From: Crotophaga sulcirostris | Taxonomy: Eukaryota > Chordata > Aves > Cuculiformes > Crotophagidae | NCBI GenBank assembly: GCA_013397455.1 | Contig: VYZB01000327.1 | Coordinates: forward strand, 888,433-952,432 | Direction of reading: 5' to 3' | Length of the DNA stretch: 64,000 nt | Shown here: positions 26,601 through 38,378 of the stretch, piece after piece | How positions within the stretch are numbered: position 1 is the first letter of the stretch | Layout of the letters: every line of letters begins with the position of its first letter | Translations under genes and position numbers: made by a program | The notes under the pieces: generated by a model | Databases searched by the model: none | The model's input: the letters and a program-made list of their open reading frames with translations, nothing else | What the model was told of the DNA's origin: nothing

Positions 26601-28566
26601 CAGTGGCTAAATGTATATTGAAATATTTCAAGGTAATTTGCACCATTAAGCCTGTATTATATTGGTTACTAAAGAGAAAATGATAAATGCATTGTGAGGC
26701 ACAAAATGAGTGCTTCAAGCAACAGAATTAACAAAAACCCAATTCAAAAACAGTAAAATGGTCATGAGTAGCACGATATTTTTAACACAAAATATTGTTT
26801 CTTTATATTTTTATAAGTTTATATCTACTTCTGAAGAAGAACAGGCGCTTTTCATTGTTGTTTTCTATATTCAACAGTTCTAGATGCAAATGTTTTGTTA
26901 AATGAAACAGAAAGAAAAAATATTTTTCCCTAGACGAGTATTGTCTCACATTTTAGAATTCAAGTTTTACCAATCTGACAATAGTTTGGCCAACCTATTA
27001 AGACAGAATACTGGATTATTTTTTATTATTCAGTATTTGTATTTCCAGTAAGCTGCAATTCCATATAGAACTTAAAAAATACAGAAAAAAATTAGAGTGT
27101 GTATATATGTGTAAATATATTTTTATATATACATGAAAATGATCAGAGTCTAGACCTTCAGGAGACTTGTGCCGTTCTGGACCAGGAACTGGAAGCTGTG
27201 AAGTGTCCTTAGTTGTATCTCAGACGGCCACAGAGAGCAGTATTATATGCAACTGCATCAAGACCTATTTTTCCATTAACTGTAATATATGCTTGGACAC
27301 AAGTAGAAACCCAGTTTGCAGAGTTTGTACACTGGAAGTGATTCCATTTCCATGTCTGGTAAGGAGAACTTAGTCATAAGCAGGTTGGTTCTCTTGCCAT
27401 TGATCATTGTCTCCTCAGCTGAAAAATGAGTAGACACATTTCACATTTAAAAATAGAATTCTACTCTTTTCACTTATTCGTCATGTTCTATGAAATAATT
27501 ACCCCTTCCTCCATATTGCAGAAAGAAAGAGATATCTGATCTATAGTCTTATGCATTTGTCTTTGTGAAGTCATTGAAAACACTCTTTTCAAGTAGTTTT
27601 ATAAATTTATTTCTTAGATTGATTTTAGGAAAATTTTGTAAAACAATATTTCTAAAATTGCTGCCATAAGAAACTGGTTTTACTGTGACTTTATTTTATC
27701 ACAACTGTGAGCATTTTTGTAGCTGTATATTGCAACAACAGGGCAGGACAGGTATAGCAACCACGTGCAGGGCTGTTTTTCTTCATTACGTGTACATTTT
27801 TATCCTTTATGGACAACTAAGGCACATACTTTGGGATGGAATCACCTTTTTGGGCCAAACTTTTGGCTTTGGATGAAAATACTTAACATTAAGTCTTTTA
27901 CCGCAATTATAAATCACACTATGGTACCTGTTATTTTTATTTCATGGTTCTTAGTCAGGAATTCTAATTTCCTGGGATAAGTATTCGTGTTATATCCTTC
28001 CGTCTTTCATCCATTTACAACCTTTTTCCTTTCTTTAATTGCATTCTGTGAAGTTAATTTTTTAGTCTCTTTTCAGATAATATGTCCCTCAGAGATAACA
28101 GTTGAAGCTTGACTTATTCTATGTATTTACTCAATGAAGTTTAACTGGTTTTCTCAATCCTCTAGTAGAGAACATGAAGGGTGATATCGATTTTCATGTT
28201 TGATTGGCTAGAAACAAATTAAAATAAAATTGTTTAACTTGGAAAACTGCAATAGAAGTATTTAATTGGAAATCCTCTCTGTCTGTTTTGCAGTGCCTAA
28301 AATTCTTTTAGCAAGGTGGTATTTTCTTATAAGATCACTTTTAAATGAATGAGTAGAGCTGCTACACATAAAATTAGAACAAATGGAATACAAATATTCT
28401 TGTTAACAGAAGGAAGTAATTTACTATATACTTTACTATATAAACAGTAAAATTTAACATGTAATTTAAAAAATATACTTATTAAAATTTCTTACTACAG
28501 TATGTTTTTTTTCCTCAATCCTAAAAAAATGCTTCTAATGAGCTTTGTGGGTTTTTGTTGGGTTTT
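20619..28566. other. AT-rich gene-free stretch
   Basis: No gene is recognised over nearly 8 kb. It contains a perfect hairpin at 22273-22293, a purine-rich A/G tract at about 25600-25636, and slightly GC-richer patches near 22980-23300, 24000-24300 and 27160-27420 that I cannot assign. The 86-codon frame at 22176-22436 has more balanced composition than its neighbours but no recognisable domain. Confidence 0.65.
22273..22293. repeat. Perfect inverted repeat, 9-bp arms
   Basis: CTGTGGAGT and ACTCCACAG are exact reverse complements with a GTA loop. A short stable hairpin could form in RNA from either strand. It lies inside a chance open frame. Confidence 0.9.
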
Positions 28567-28588
28567 TTTGTTGTTGTTGTTGTTGTTG
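28567..28588. repeat. (TTG)n microsatellite
   Basis: T-run followed by about seven GTT units. A simple repeat with nothing else attached. Confidence 0.9.
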
Positions 28589-28639
28589 GTTTACTTTTGG
28601 ATTTGCAGTTATTTTATCCTCTCCTTTCTGTCCAGGAAG

Positions 28640-29290
28640 AGTAAACATATATAATCCGAATGGTAATGGAGTGTGACAACACCTTTTAAGCTAAACTTTA
28701 TTGAGGCAGTAAGAACGATGAGTAATAATGTGCCCATATGGCAGCTCACCCAATCACTGATAGCAAACATGGGGTCGTAAGTGATGTCTTGACTCCATCA
28801 GGCTACCAGGGCCATATGATGTTTGGGACATCTGACAGCTAGAGCCAACCATACAAACACTTCTGAATGCATGTAAGATTTGAACAACCCCTTAGCTCCG
28901 CTAATGGCAGTGTGATTTAAGAGAATCATACCTTATGTGTATAAAGTGGGCAGCATCCTGTCTACACTGCCAATATCTGTCAAGAGACAGGATGTCAGCA
29001 GTCTGTCTACGCCAATGGCTTTGTTAAGAGGAAGGATGCCAATGCACAACATTTTTCTATCACTACAGAAAGACTTTCAAGTAATGAAGAAATTAAAAGC
29101 AGATGAGGTGCACATAGATACTAAGTGCATTTTGATGTGCTGTAATTTATGACCAATGTCCAGACTGCAGATTACTTTTGATATCAAAGAGATACTGAAA
29201 GAACTCTAAGAACCACTCAGGACTAGTCAATAATAGCTGTTGCAGCCTGAATGGCTCTGTTAGATGACACTTTGTGACTCCTGAACAACA
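28640..29290. other. Unassigned block of higher complexity with an inverted repeat
   Basis: The composition is more balanced than in the flanks. A perfect 10-bp inverted repeat (CATCCTGTCT at 28954-28963, AGACAGGATG at 28985-28994) follows a TATA-like string (GTGTATAAAGTGGG, about 28938-28951). This could be an old LTR fragment, a conserved non-coding element or plain unique sequence. I do not recognise a family. Confidence 0.35.
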
Positions 29291-31870
29291 AGGAAAAATA
29301 TTAAGAGCAACTCCTAATTTAAAGATGTAGGTGGATAACTGTTAATAAATACGGAATTCTGTTAGAGTGAAACTCATGGAAGAAACTCATGGATAAAATT
29401 CTCAAGCTGTTTATTATGCTTACAGCTCTAGCCTGAGCTGTCAAGCCATTGATTCCTTTAATTATAAAAACTATCTTTCTTTCAAATTTAAATTGATTTA
29501 AAAACCTAAACCACCAGATAAATATCTCCTTAATCTATAATTACTTGCATATTCTTCTGGTTTTACTCAAAGCTCTCACTCACTTCATTCTGTACTGCAA
29601 TTATTATGCACTTTGTGTACCTGTATGTGTGAAAATGTTCTACCCAAAGTTTCTCTGCCAATTCCACAGTGAAGATGAAAATCTTTCTTTCATGACTTAG
29701 AATATCAGCCAAAATAATTTTAATTTTAAAATTGGTTAATAATTTCATGTCAATTTATTTCTGTTTAATGATCATTCCAAGAATGGGAAAAAAGATACAG
29801 AAAGCTGTCTGTCTTCTACATGTGCACTTGACACATTCTGAGAAAATATCTTGCACTGGTATAAGAAGTATTATTAAAGTCTTTTTTTCTCTGCACAAGA
29901 TTCAGAATACTTTCTGACACTGAGTTTAAAAATACAAATATATTTATATGTGAACTATATTTTTTTTGTTATGGTTAAACAGAAACAAGACTAGATTACA
30001 ATAAGATATCCATTTGAACTATTTCTGATAACGCATTTTGTCATCTGTAAGCAATTTACTAGAAATAAATATAAACTTCTGATAATACCAGACAAAATTA
30101 ACTTATTAATAGGTAGTTCATCTTTAGGATGTATCTCTACAATATGATCACTATATTTCATTTTATTGCAAAAATGTTCATATTATTTTCCTTTAACTTT
30201 CCTCCAGTGTTACATCTTTCAGTTTTCCAGAAAAAAGTACATGGAAGAAAATAAGTCTTGGAATATTAACCCTTGTTGCTGATCCATGTAGAAGTCAATA
30301 AAACTGCTAACGGAGATCATGAAAACATCAGGCTTAACTAAAAAGGGCTCTGGGATGACATTGAAGAGCTCAGGGACCAAGGTGGTTCTCTTTTTTATTT
30401 TGCTAGTAAAGAGGAATGGTTCAGACAGGAGCAGAGACATTCTGTAGGTCAACATCTGAGTGTACAGCCAGTGACACAGGCAAAGGTTTGGTTTTTATGA
30501 CAGTTCTCCCATCTTTAACGAATGTGGACTTTAAATTAGGTTCACTGAAGATTAGCGACGAATGTCTGAAGAAAAGTTCAGGCTCAAAAGACAGTGAATA
30601 AATCCCTGGAGGACAGCATAATTGAGGATACTTTTATATTTTCCTTGTAGAAAAGAGGCACCATTGAGGGCCAAGTGAAAATTCCTATTAACAAACACTT
30701 GCAGCACAGAAAAAAACCAAGTGTATTTAGAAGTCTGTGAGCAGTCACAGACTAATATAGAGTCAATCTGTCTCTGAAGCTTAAGAATGATAGATCTGGT
30801 GATATTTTTTTCAATTCAATATGTAAGAGACAAAAGTTTATTTTTTGGCCCAGGTGGTGGTTGGCTGTCTCTTTAGCATGATTAGTTTTGGACAAAGACT
30901 CTCTCAGACAGATTTTACTATCGCATTCACACACACTGTTTATATTCACATTTGTATCTTATCAATGTAATTTAACCAAAATGTAGTTTTCAGATACAAA
31001 TAAAGTTTTACTTGAGAATAAAAGAAAAAGAAATGCGATCGAAATAGTAATGGTGAAATAAATGAAATATACTATGAAATAGTAGTACCAAATGCATAAA
31101 AGACATAATTGGAAAAGAATATCCTGAGGGGAAAAAGATTTTCTTAAGAGATATTCTGATTACAGAGCAGTACCTATTGTATTTTTTGCTGATTAAAAAA
31201 AAAAGAAGATAAGATAAGGAGAAACATTACATTCGTAACAGAATTTACATTCCTCATTTTAGTTTTAAGCTTGACTTAAAGCATGAACAATATTTGTAAA
31301 GAAGAAAGAACTGTGAAAGAAAACTGGCAGTACAACTAAGTGCTGCATAGCAGTTTCTTGACTACTGTTTGGAGTACTTTATGCTCAGAAGATGACAGAG
31401 GAGTATCCCCTTACAAAGAATTAAAAGTGGCGGAGTTCCCAAGTGAGTCAACTTTCTTTCAGTAGAATAGCTGTCTAGCTCTGAGATGTTCCTCAGAATA
31501 TTATTTTGCATAAAAAGAAAGTACAAATTCTCAAATGATGTGTGTTGCATTTTCACTTCTCTAAACAATTCATTACAGATGAAGAAAAACTTCTCTATAT
31601 TGTGTCCTTCCAGTTTTCAGAGGGAGAACAAGGAGATCAGAAGAATCATTCCATGCAGATGCACAGATTTACTGAGCATTATAATTACATGATTTTACCT
31701 CTGAAATGGTTATGCAGGTCTTAGCAACCTCCTATTGTATCCTAGATTTTATATAACCTTTTACCTAACATAATCTGATGGAAAATGATATTGTGATATT
31801 CCATAGATATTATAAGCAAGTTAATATAATTTCACAATATTAGTCTTTCGTTGAAATTTTACTGTCTATA
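29291..31870. other. Gene-free stretch with a weak coding-like patch
   Basis: Mostly AT-rich. Between 30219 and 30633 the minus strand has two adjacent open stretches in different frames (30424-30633, then 30219-30455), with somewhat protein-like composition. The plus strand also has open stretches here and I recognise no domain. It is either a decayed retrocopy or chance. Confidence 0.45.
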
Positions 31871-33335
31871 GAATAGAATGGTATGGCATGGCATGGCATA
31901 GAATAGGCTATTTCAGTTGGAAGGAACCGACAATGACCATCTAGTTCAACTGCCTGACCACTTCAGGGCTGATCAAAAGTTAAAGCACGCTATTAAGGGC
32001 ATTGTCCAAATGCCTTTTAAATACAGACAGGTCTGGGGCATCAATTGCCTCTTTAGGAAGCCTGTTCTAGTTTTTGACAACCCTCTCGGTAAAAAAATGC
32101 TTCTTAATGTCCAGTCTAAACCTCCCTGGCACAGATTTACACCATTCCCATACATTCTGTCACTGAATACCAGGTAGAAGAGATCAGCACCTCCTTCTCC
32201 ACTTCCTCCTGAGGAAGATGTAGATAGAAATGAGGTCAGCTCTCAGCCTCTTTTTCTCCAAACTAGACAAGTCCAAAGTCCTTAACCACCTCTCACAAGA
32301 TATTCCTTCCAGCCCTTTCACAAGCTTTGTTGCCCTCTTCTGGATGCATTCAAGGACATTCATATCCTTCCTAAATTTTGGGGCCCAGAATTGCACATGG
32401 TACTCAGGTAAGGTCACACCAACACTGAATATAATGGAATAATCACCTATTTTGAAGTGGTTGGTTTTGCTATATTTGACATACCCTGGAATGCAGTTTA
32501 CCCTCTTGGCTGCCAGGGCACACTGCTGATTCATATTGACTCTGCTGTTGACCAGCACCCCTCAATCCTTTTCTGCTGGGCTGATCTTCAGCTACCTCTC
32601 TCCTAAATTATACTTGTGCTCTGCATTGCTCTATTGTAGGTGTAGAATCCAGCATTTGAACTTTTTAAATTTCATCCCGTTAATAATTTCCCAATGCTCC
32701 ATTCTGTCTAGATCCCTCTACGAAGTGTTTTGCTCCATGAGAGAGTCAACAGCACCTCCTAGTTTGGTATCACCAGCAAACGTGCATGGTGCATTCAACT
32801 CCTACATCCAGTTCATTGATAAATGTGTTGAACAGAACTAGCCCTAGAATTGAAGCTGGAGGAACACTGCTAGTGACCGGTTGTCAGCCAGATGTAGCCC
32901 CATTCACTACAACGCTTTAAGCCCTGCCATCAGCCAGTTCCTTATCCAGTGCACTGTAAACCTATTTACTGCAAAACTGGACAATTTGTCTAGAAAGACA
33001 CTAGGAAGGACAGTATCAAAAACCTTAAAAAAATCCAGAAAAACTACATAATTTTCCCTTCATCCACTAGGAGGATTGCCTTATTATAGTAAGACTAATT
33101 AAACAAGACTTTCTATTTGTGAACACATACTGACTGTGCCTGATTATTGCATTATTCTTTAAACACCTTTCAACAGTGCTCAGTAAAATCTTCTCTCTAG
33201 TTTTTCCAGGAGGTGAAGTTAGACTAAACAGGTCTATAGTTCCTTGGGTCTTCATTCATATCCCTTTTGAAGACTGGAATAACATTGATCAGCTTCCAGT
33301 CATCAGGGACCTCTCCAGACTCCTTTGCCGTTAGC
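31871..33335 (-). mobile_element. CR1 LINE fragment, 5'-truncated, about 1.46 kb
   Basis: Second long CR1 copy on the minus strand, 3' end at the low coordinate. The plus strand starts with GAATAGAATGGTATGGCATGGC, an expanded and altered version of the octamer tail, then GTTGGAAGGAACC, the usual antisense 3' UTR. It proceeds through the ORF2 C-terminus (32184-32558 minus) and back into the RT domain. The last clear ORF2 match is a SGEVPDDWKLINVIPVFKR-like stretch at about 33255-33330. Beyond that, homology is lost, giving an approximate 5' truncation point. It is shorter at the 5' end than the copy at 2286-4050. Scattered stops show it is dead. Confidence 0.93.
32184..32558 (-). pseudogene. 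CR1 ORF2 C-terminal segment, 124 open codons
   Basis: This is the longest well-preserved protein piece in the window and part of a dead retrotransposon. The frame includes QQCALAAKRVNCIPG, the family's conserved QQCALAAKKAN block, near residues 11-25. It also has VQFWAPKFRKDMNVLECIQK (about residues 55-74), KLVKGLEGISCERWL and LSSLEKKRLRADLI, all landmarks of the region between the RT domain and the C-terminus of CR1 ORF2. This part carries no catalytic residues. The apparent Met start is an internal codon, not a true initiation site. Neighbouring frames continue the same protein on both sides after frameshifts. Confidence 0.9.
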
Positions 33336-35965
33336 GTATTTTAAAAACCCCTTCTTTTTAGTCTTCTAACTGCCAGCTCTGAGCTTCAAGAATCAGACTG
33401 GGTCCTTTCCATGTCACAAACCACAATGGGTAAATTGGATCTTGTCAGCCAAATTGTGTTTTGAATTACGCATTTTTTTTACTATCAATTTCCTTCTTCA
33501 AAAACATTCTATGAAGACTTTTCAGGCAAAAGCATCACGGGTATAATTTGGGCTCCAGGATGCTGACTATTTGTGAAATCAGGCTAAATACAAAGAAACT
33601 AACAATTCAGTTTAATTCATCAGCTATGGAGAATATGAAGAATTATAAGTACAAAGAGCAAAGGCAGATCTGGTGCTGGAGAAGCCATTGAAGAAAAGGG
33701 GGGATGTATTTCTCACAGTTTCACACTGTCAGCAAGTAAAAGCTTTGAGCTCAGAAAGCTTTGCATTTACTAACACAGCAGAAAAGGAGTCAGTCATTTA
33801 TTATATATACTGCTTCACAGTGTAATCTCTTATTGTTTAGCAGTAGTAGAACTGTCAGATTAAAAATAAATATTACATGACTTGTAACAGTAATGAGTTC
33901 TTGCTTTGATGTATAATCCATTATTAAACTCACCAAATGTTTTTTAGACTAGCTTATGTGGGTCAGCATTAGGCCTTTGTAAAATACAGCTTTCTAGCCA
34001 GATGGTTAGAGGTTGTCATTAAATTAGCCTGAATCAGTCGGTATCCCATCAGTTAATCTCATGTACTATAAATGGCAGATGAGTTTTCTTTGTACTGATT
34101 ATGCAACTTACAGCATCTGCCCATTTTCTGCTTGACTGTGTCCTGTCTGAAATGGTCATTTCCCCAAACCTGCTAGAGCCAATCAAAAACCTGCTCAGTT
34201 TGCAAGAAGACTGCAGCCACATGGTTATTCAGCTTAAATTTTCACCATAGGGTACTCAGCTATTATGTATGAGTATGGGAAGCTACATAGGATAAAGTCG
34301 TTAAAGTGCTGAACAGTAAGAACTATGGCATGTTACACATTACACTGCAGAAAAAGCTCATCTGTGTATATTTTCCATTTGAATGGTTATTTTATGAATG
34401 GCATTTAGTTTTTTATGATATGGGAGAAATCTGTCATTGTTGAATTACTTGATTCATATGAATGTAGTTAAATCTTCTTGCAATCATAACTTTCTTGTTA
34501 TATTCATGCCTTCGGAGTATGATATCATAGGTTTGTTCATAGATTCCTAGAAGAATTTATCAAACTTTGAGAACAGAATTAACTGAAAAATAGGTAAGAA
34601 GCTGAATGCAATGATCTTTAATGCTTGCTGTCAGAATAACACACCATCAATTATTTTCCCATTTTCCTTCTGCAAAACAGTATAACAGATGCAGAACTGC
34701 TATACGAGTGCTAAGAACATAATCTTACTGTGAGAAGGTGCTATCTTATTAACACAGTGACAATCACAAGTACTTTCCATAATTTTTTGCTTAATTATAT
34801 CTCTTAAGTAGACCTTTAGTACTAAAAAAGGAGTTTCTGAAGTATGTCTTCTCTTAAGCAAATATCAGACTATTGATTATCAGGTACTGTTTACAGATGT
34901 CTCTCTTCTGCACTCCCCTAGGAAGGATGCTTCTGTTGGTAATAAACTGTGTGTGTCCCTCTGCTATAGTGTGGATGACACTTGAGCCAATTTATTAACT
35001 GTTACACCCATTAGCTGGCTTCTTTTAAACAATTAGCACTAACAGAGCAAGTGCATTTACCAATGACAATACCTTAATGAATCTGTAATATCTATCACTT
35101 TAATAATTTATACTGAATTTGTGAAACTGTGTCTTTGAAAATCTTTAGGTGAGCTTTGACAGACTCAGTCAATATTACATTCTTCCAGTGGGAGCCCCAC
35201 CTGGGGCTCTGGAGGGCAAAACTCTAACACAGTTATTGACTCAGACGAGTGGCTTCAAACGCATTAATTAGACTTAGGCCGATCAGGTCCGATGCTGAGT
35301 TTGGATCCAGATGCGCGCAGACCCCTCTGCAAGAGGGAGTTTAGAAAACAGGGAGATCCCTAACTGAAACCTCATGATACCAATGGGAGGGCTTCCTTAG
35401 CCATATCTCAGACCTTTTAGCATTTAAATATCACACTCCAGCACTCTGTAAAGCCTTTACTTCCACCTTAGAGATCTCACAAAGTAACTAATAATCCAAC
35501 TACAGATTCATACTTTCCCAAGAAATTGATTACTAACTTCCACAGCTGTCCAGGCTGGACTGAAGCTGGAAATGGTGTGAGGAGGCATCAGAAGATATGT
35601 ATATGAAGGAGTGATCTTTTTGGCAAGTACTGCTGTCTGTTGCACCAGTAAGGAAAACTCTAAGGGAAACATCTACTAAACTACAGTGTTTATATTGAGA
35701 TCAGTTTCACCTCTTTCTGCCTCCTCTTCTTTGTATCACGCACATACTGGAATTTGGTGGTTTTCAAAGGTACCCACTCAGTACACAGATGTGACATGTT
35801 CTGGACAGTTTTCCCACGGAAGAAATAGATCATGAAAACAGTTGCACAGATTTTCTGTTAACAAATGGGAGGGGGTAAAAAATATTCTCTAAGAAAGAAC
35901 ATACATGTAATTGAATGCAAATATGGTTGCAAACAAAAAAGAAAACAGATCTCTCACTATTTCTC
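33336..35965. other. Gene-free stretch with possible conserved non-coding patches
   Basis: No gene is recognised. The region is less simple in sequence than most of the window. Patches at 34000-34250 and 34960-35170 have the mixed, low-repeat composition and AT-core motifs often seen in vertebrate conserved non-coding elements, but conservation is not testable here. A GC-richer patch with several CpGs lies at 35180-35430 and includes a hairpin (35192-35209). Confidence 0.5.
35192..35209. repeat. Perfect inverted repeat, 8-bp arms
   Basis: GAGCCCCA and TGGGGCTC flank a 2-nt spacer (CC). The hairpin is GC-rich in a CpG-containing patch; such a short loop would favour cruciform or RNA hairpin formation. 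Confidence 0.9.
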
Positions 35966-36243
35966 TTTTAAAGGTCATCTAGTCCAACCCCCCTGCAGTA
36001 AGCAGGGGATCTTCAACTAGATCAGGTTGCCTAGAGCCCCATCAAACCTGACGCTTAATATTTCCAGGGATAGGGCATCTACCAGCTCTCTGATCAACCT
36101 GTCCTAATGTTTCACCAACCTCAAAGTAAAAGATTTCTCCCATATATCTAGTCTAAATCTACCCTTTTGCAGTTTAAAACCATTTCCCCTTGTCCTATCA
36201 CAACAGACCTGCTAAAATGTTTGTCCCCATCTTTCTTTTAAAC

Positions 36244-36840
36244 CTATTTTAAGTATGGAAAACCTGCAATAAGATCTAACTGGAGCTCTCTTTTCTCCAG
36301 GCTGAATAACCCCCACTCTCTCAACCTGTCTTCACAGGAGAGTTGTTCCAACCATCTGATCAGTTTTGTGTCTCTCCTCTGGATCCTCTCCAACAGGGCC
36401 ATGTCTTTCCTGTACTGAGGACTCCAGATACAGCACTCCAGATACAGCACTCCAGATACAGCACTCCAGATACAGCACTCCAGATACAGCGAGGGCAGAG
36501 AAGACAGAGAGGTGCAGAATCACCCCTCCCTTGACTCACTGGCTACACTATTTTTGATGTTACCCAGGATACAGTTGACCTTCTGGTCTGCAAGCACACA
36601 TTGTCTGGTCATGTCCAGTTTTTCATTCACCAGCACTCCCAAGTCCTTCTCTGCAGGGCTGCTCTCAATCCCTTTTTTCCCCAGCCTGTATTCATACTGG
36701 GGGTTGCCTAAACTCAGGTGCAGGACCTTACACTTGGCATTGTTCAACCTCTTTAGTTTCCCATGGAGCTGCTTTTCAAGCTTGCCCAGGTCCCTCTGGA
36801 TAGCATCCGATCCCCAAGGCATGTCACCTGTGCCCCCCAA
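36244..36840 (-). pseudogene. CR1 ORF2 C-terminal half, split by a tandem array
   Basis: Two open segments of one decayed CR1 ORF2. The upstream one (36520-36840 minus) carries KCKVLHLSLGNPQYEYRLG, ESSPAEKDLGVLVNEKLDM and QCVLADQKVNCILG, all CR1 landmarks. The downstream one (36244-36450 minus) carries SPQYRKDMALLERIQRRDTK and LREWGLFSLEKRELQLDLI. Between them, five copies of a 14-bp unit replace what should be a single LEYCVQFW-type stretch. Four extra 14-bp copies add 56 nt, which is not a multiple of three, so the expansion itself breaks the frame. The Met codons beginning each open stretch are internal. Confidence 0.9.
36421..36490 (+). repeat. Minisatellite, 5 perfect copies of a 14-bp unit
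   Basis: The unit ACTCCAGATACAGC is repeated five times without a mismatch. It lies within the CR1 fragment where the ancestral sequence normally has two nearby TGGAGT-like words (sense strand), a plausible seed for slippage. Perfect identity suggests recent expansion. Confidence 0.97.
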
Positions 36841-36974
36841 CTTGGTGTCATCTACAAACTTGTTGAGGGTTCATTTGATTCTACTGTTTAGGTTGTCAAC
36901 AAAGATCTTAAACAGTATTTGTCCCAGTGTGGACCCCTGAAGAACACCACTTGTCACTGATCTCCATCTCTGGG

Positions 36975-37220
36975 GGGATACCTCTCTGGGGATAGGAACA
37001 GACCAAGGTTAGGATGGGATGTGGGACCATGGGTGGCCTAGCTCAAAAGGGCTCATGGTCTGACAGGGTAGGGCTGTGAGGAACAGGATTCTAGCCTTTC
37101 TGTGGTGTCACTGGGGCAGGGGCTGATGGCCTCCAAAAAATGAAATGGAGTCCTGGGTTGTGGTCAGGGTGACAACAGATGGGCCTGTGGTGACTGCAGG
37201 GCAATAACAGCCTGAAATAG
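36975..37220. other. Unassigned GC-richer block beside a CR1
   Basis: The sequence switches abruptly from CR1 to a G-rich plus strand (GGATGGGATGTGGGACCATGGGTGG and similar), then back to AT-rich DNA after about 37220. It may be an unrecognised repeat into which the CR1 inserted, or diverged CR1 5' sequence. No open frame of note. Confidence 0.4.
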
Positions 37221-38344
37221 ACGAATGTGCAGTTGGGGAAAATAAAATAGTCAAATATATTTAAATAAATAATCAGTGTATAAAAAATCATAAGATATTT
37301 TAACTTTTTGCCAATTCATAACTGACCGAATCTCTCTATCTGGAAAAAAAACCCTTTTCTTATAAAATCCATGGCTGAAATGATTGCTAGCTAACATTCA
37401 ACCAAAAGTTACTTTAGAACCAGAAATGGTGCAAAGCATAGACAGAAAAGTCACAGTGTGTTGCCAATAATATGAAAAAGACAGTCATCTGCAAAGCAAT
37501 GTCACCTTAATAGCACTATAGCATACAAACTTCAGGTCTGCTTTACCTAGGAATGTATCAGCTACTCCTGACACTTGATAGTGAACAGTAGAAAGTAGAG
37601 GCCATTCCAATAAATAACCAATTCGTTGTGTCTACTCAACTCATTTATTTTAGGAGTGCACCTACTCAAGATATTTCTTAAATAACTGTTTTCAGTACTG
37701 AGATGTTTGATTATTTTTGTGGCTAGCTTTGTGTTGAGTTTCTCTTCATAATATAATTAATACATTTTCTACCATGATATGAAGTATAGGGGTTATCAAG
37801 CAACTGACAAGTCTCCTCCTCCATTCTTACTGTAAATGTAACAATAAAATGTACCTACACAAAGCTTGGCTGTTGTTAAGTACATTATTTATTAGTGCTC
37901 TATTGTTTTTACAGCTAAATTCACAATGACCCCAGGACTTAGATAAACTCTCATCAATAATAGATAGCAACAAAAAAATAAAGTGTCAGCCTAATAGATT
38001 AAAGACTGCAAGAGAAACAAGCTGCCTGAATTTTGCCTACTGAAATGAGGAAAACAACCTAGATTAAATTTTTCATTAAATGTTACAGAATATTAAATTA
38101 TGCTAATTTTCAGGTAAATATATTTAAACTCTGTCAATTGCCAGGAACATATCTATTTACAGCTATCCTTGTTGACTTTTATGTGGATCTTATGCTATTT
38201 TTAAACTTTGTCTGGTAATTAAAACTTCAGAAAAGGAAATTATCTAGAAGAATGAGTAGACAATGTAGACATTAAAATATACAAGGTCTTCTGTCCTACC
38301 AGCACTCCTTCACTTCCTGTTTTTCTCCCACTTCACACTTTAAA

Positions 38345-38378
38345 GTTTAAATATGATTAGGGTTTAAATATGATTAGG
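38345..38378 (+). repeat. 17-bp perfect tandem duplication
   Basis: GTTTAAATATGATTAGG occurs twice in direct succession with no mismatch. Confidence 0.95.

Larger units (their letters stand above)
35966..36974 (-). mobile_element. CR1 LINE fragment lacking its extreme 3' tail, about 1.0 kb
   Basis: Third long CR1 copy on the minus strand. The plus strand begins at AAAGGTCATCTAGTCCAACCC, which lies some tens of bases inside the usual antisense CR1 3' end. The terminal octamer repeats and GTTGGAAGGGACC box are missing. Inside are the antisense ORF2 C-terminal blocks (36244-36450 and 36520-36840 minus), interrupted by a 14-bp tandem array at 36421-36490. Homology stops around CACCACTTGTCACTGATCTC near 36974, a little upstream of the ORF2 VTSGVPQG-type region. 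It looks younger than the copy at 2286 (long readable frames) but is frameshifted. Confidence 0.92.

Noticed and set aside
32230..32841. Plus-strand open frames over the second CR1
   Set aside because: Antisense to the CR1 ORF2 remnant; no independent domain.
36343..36940. Plus-strand open frames of 63-142 codons over the third CR1
   Set aside because: They are antisense shadows of CR1 ORF2 and of the 14-bp tandem array. The CR1 motifs read on the minus strand.
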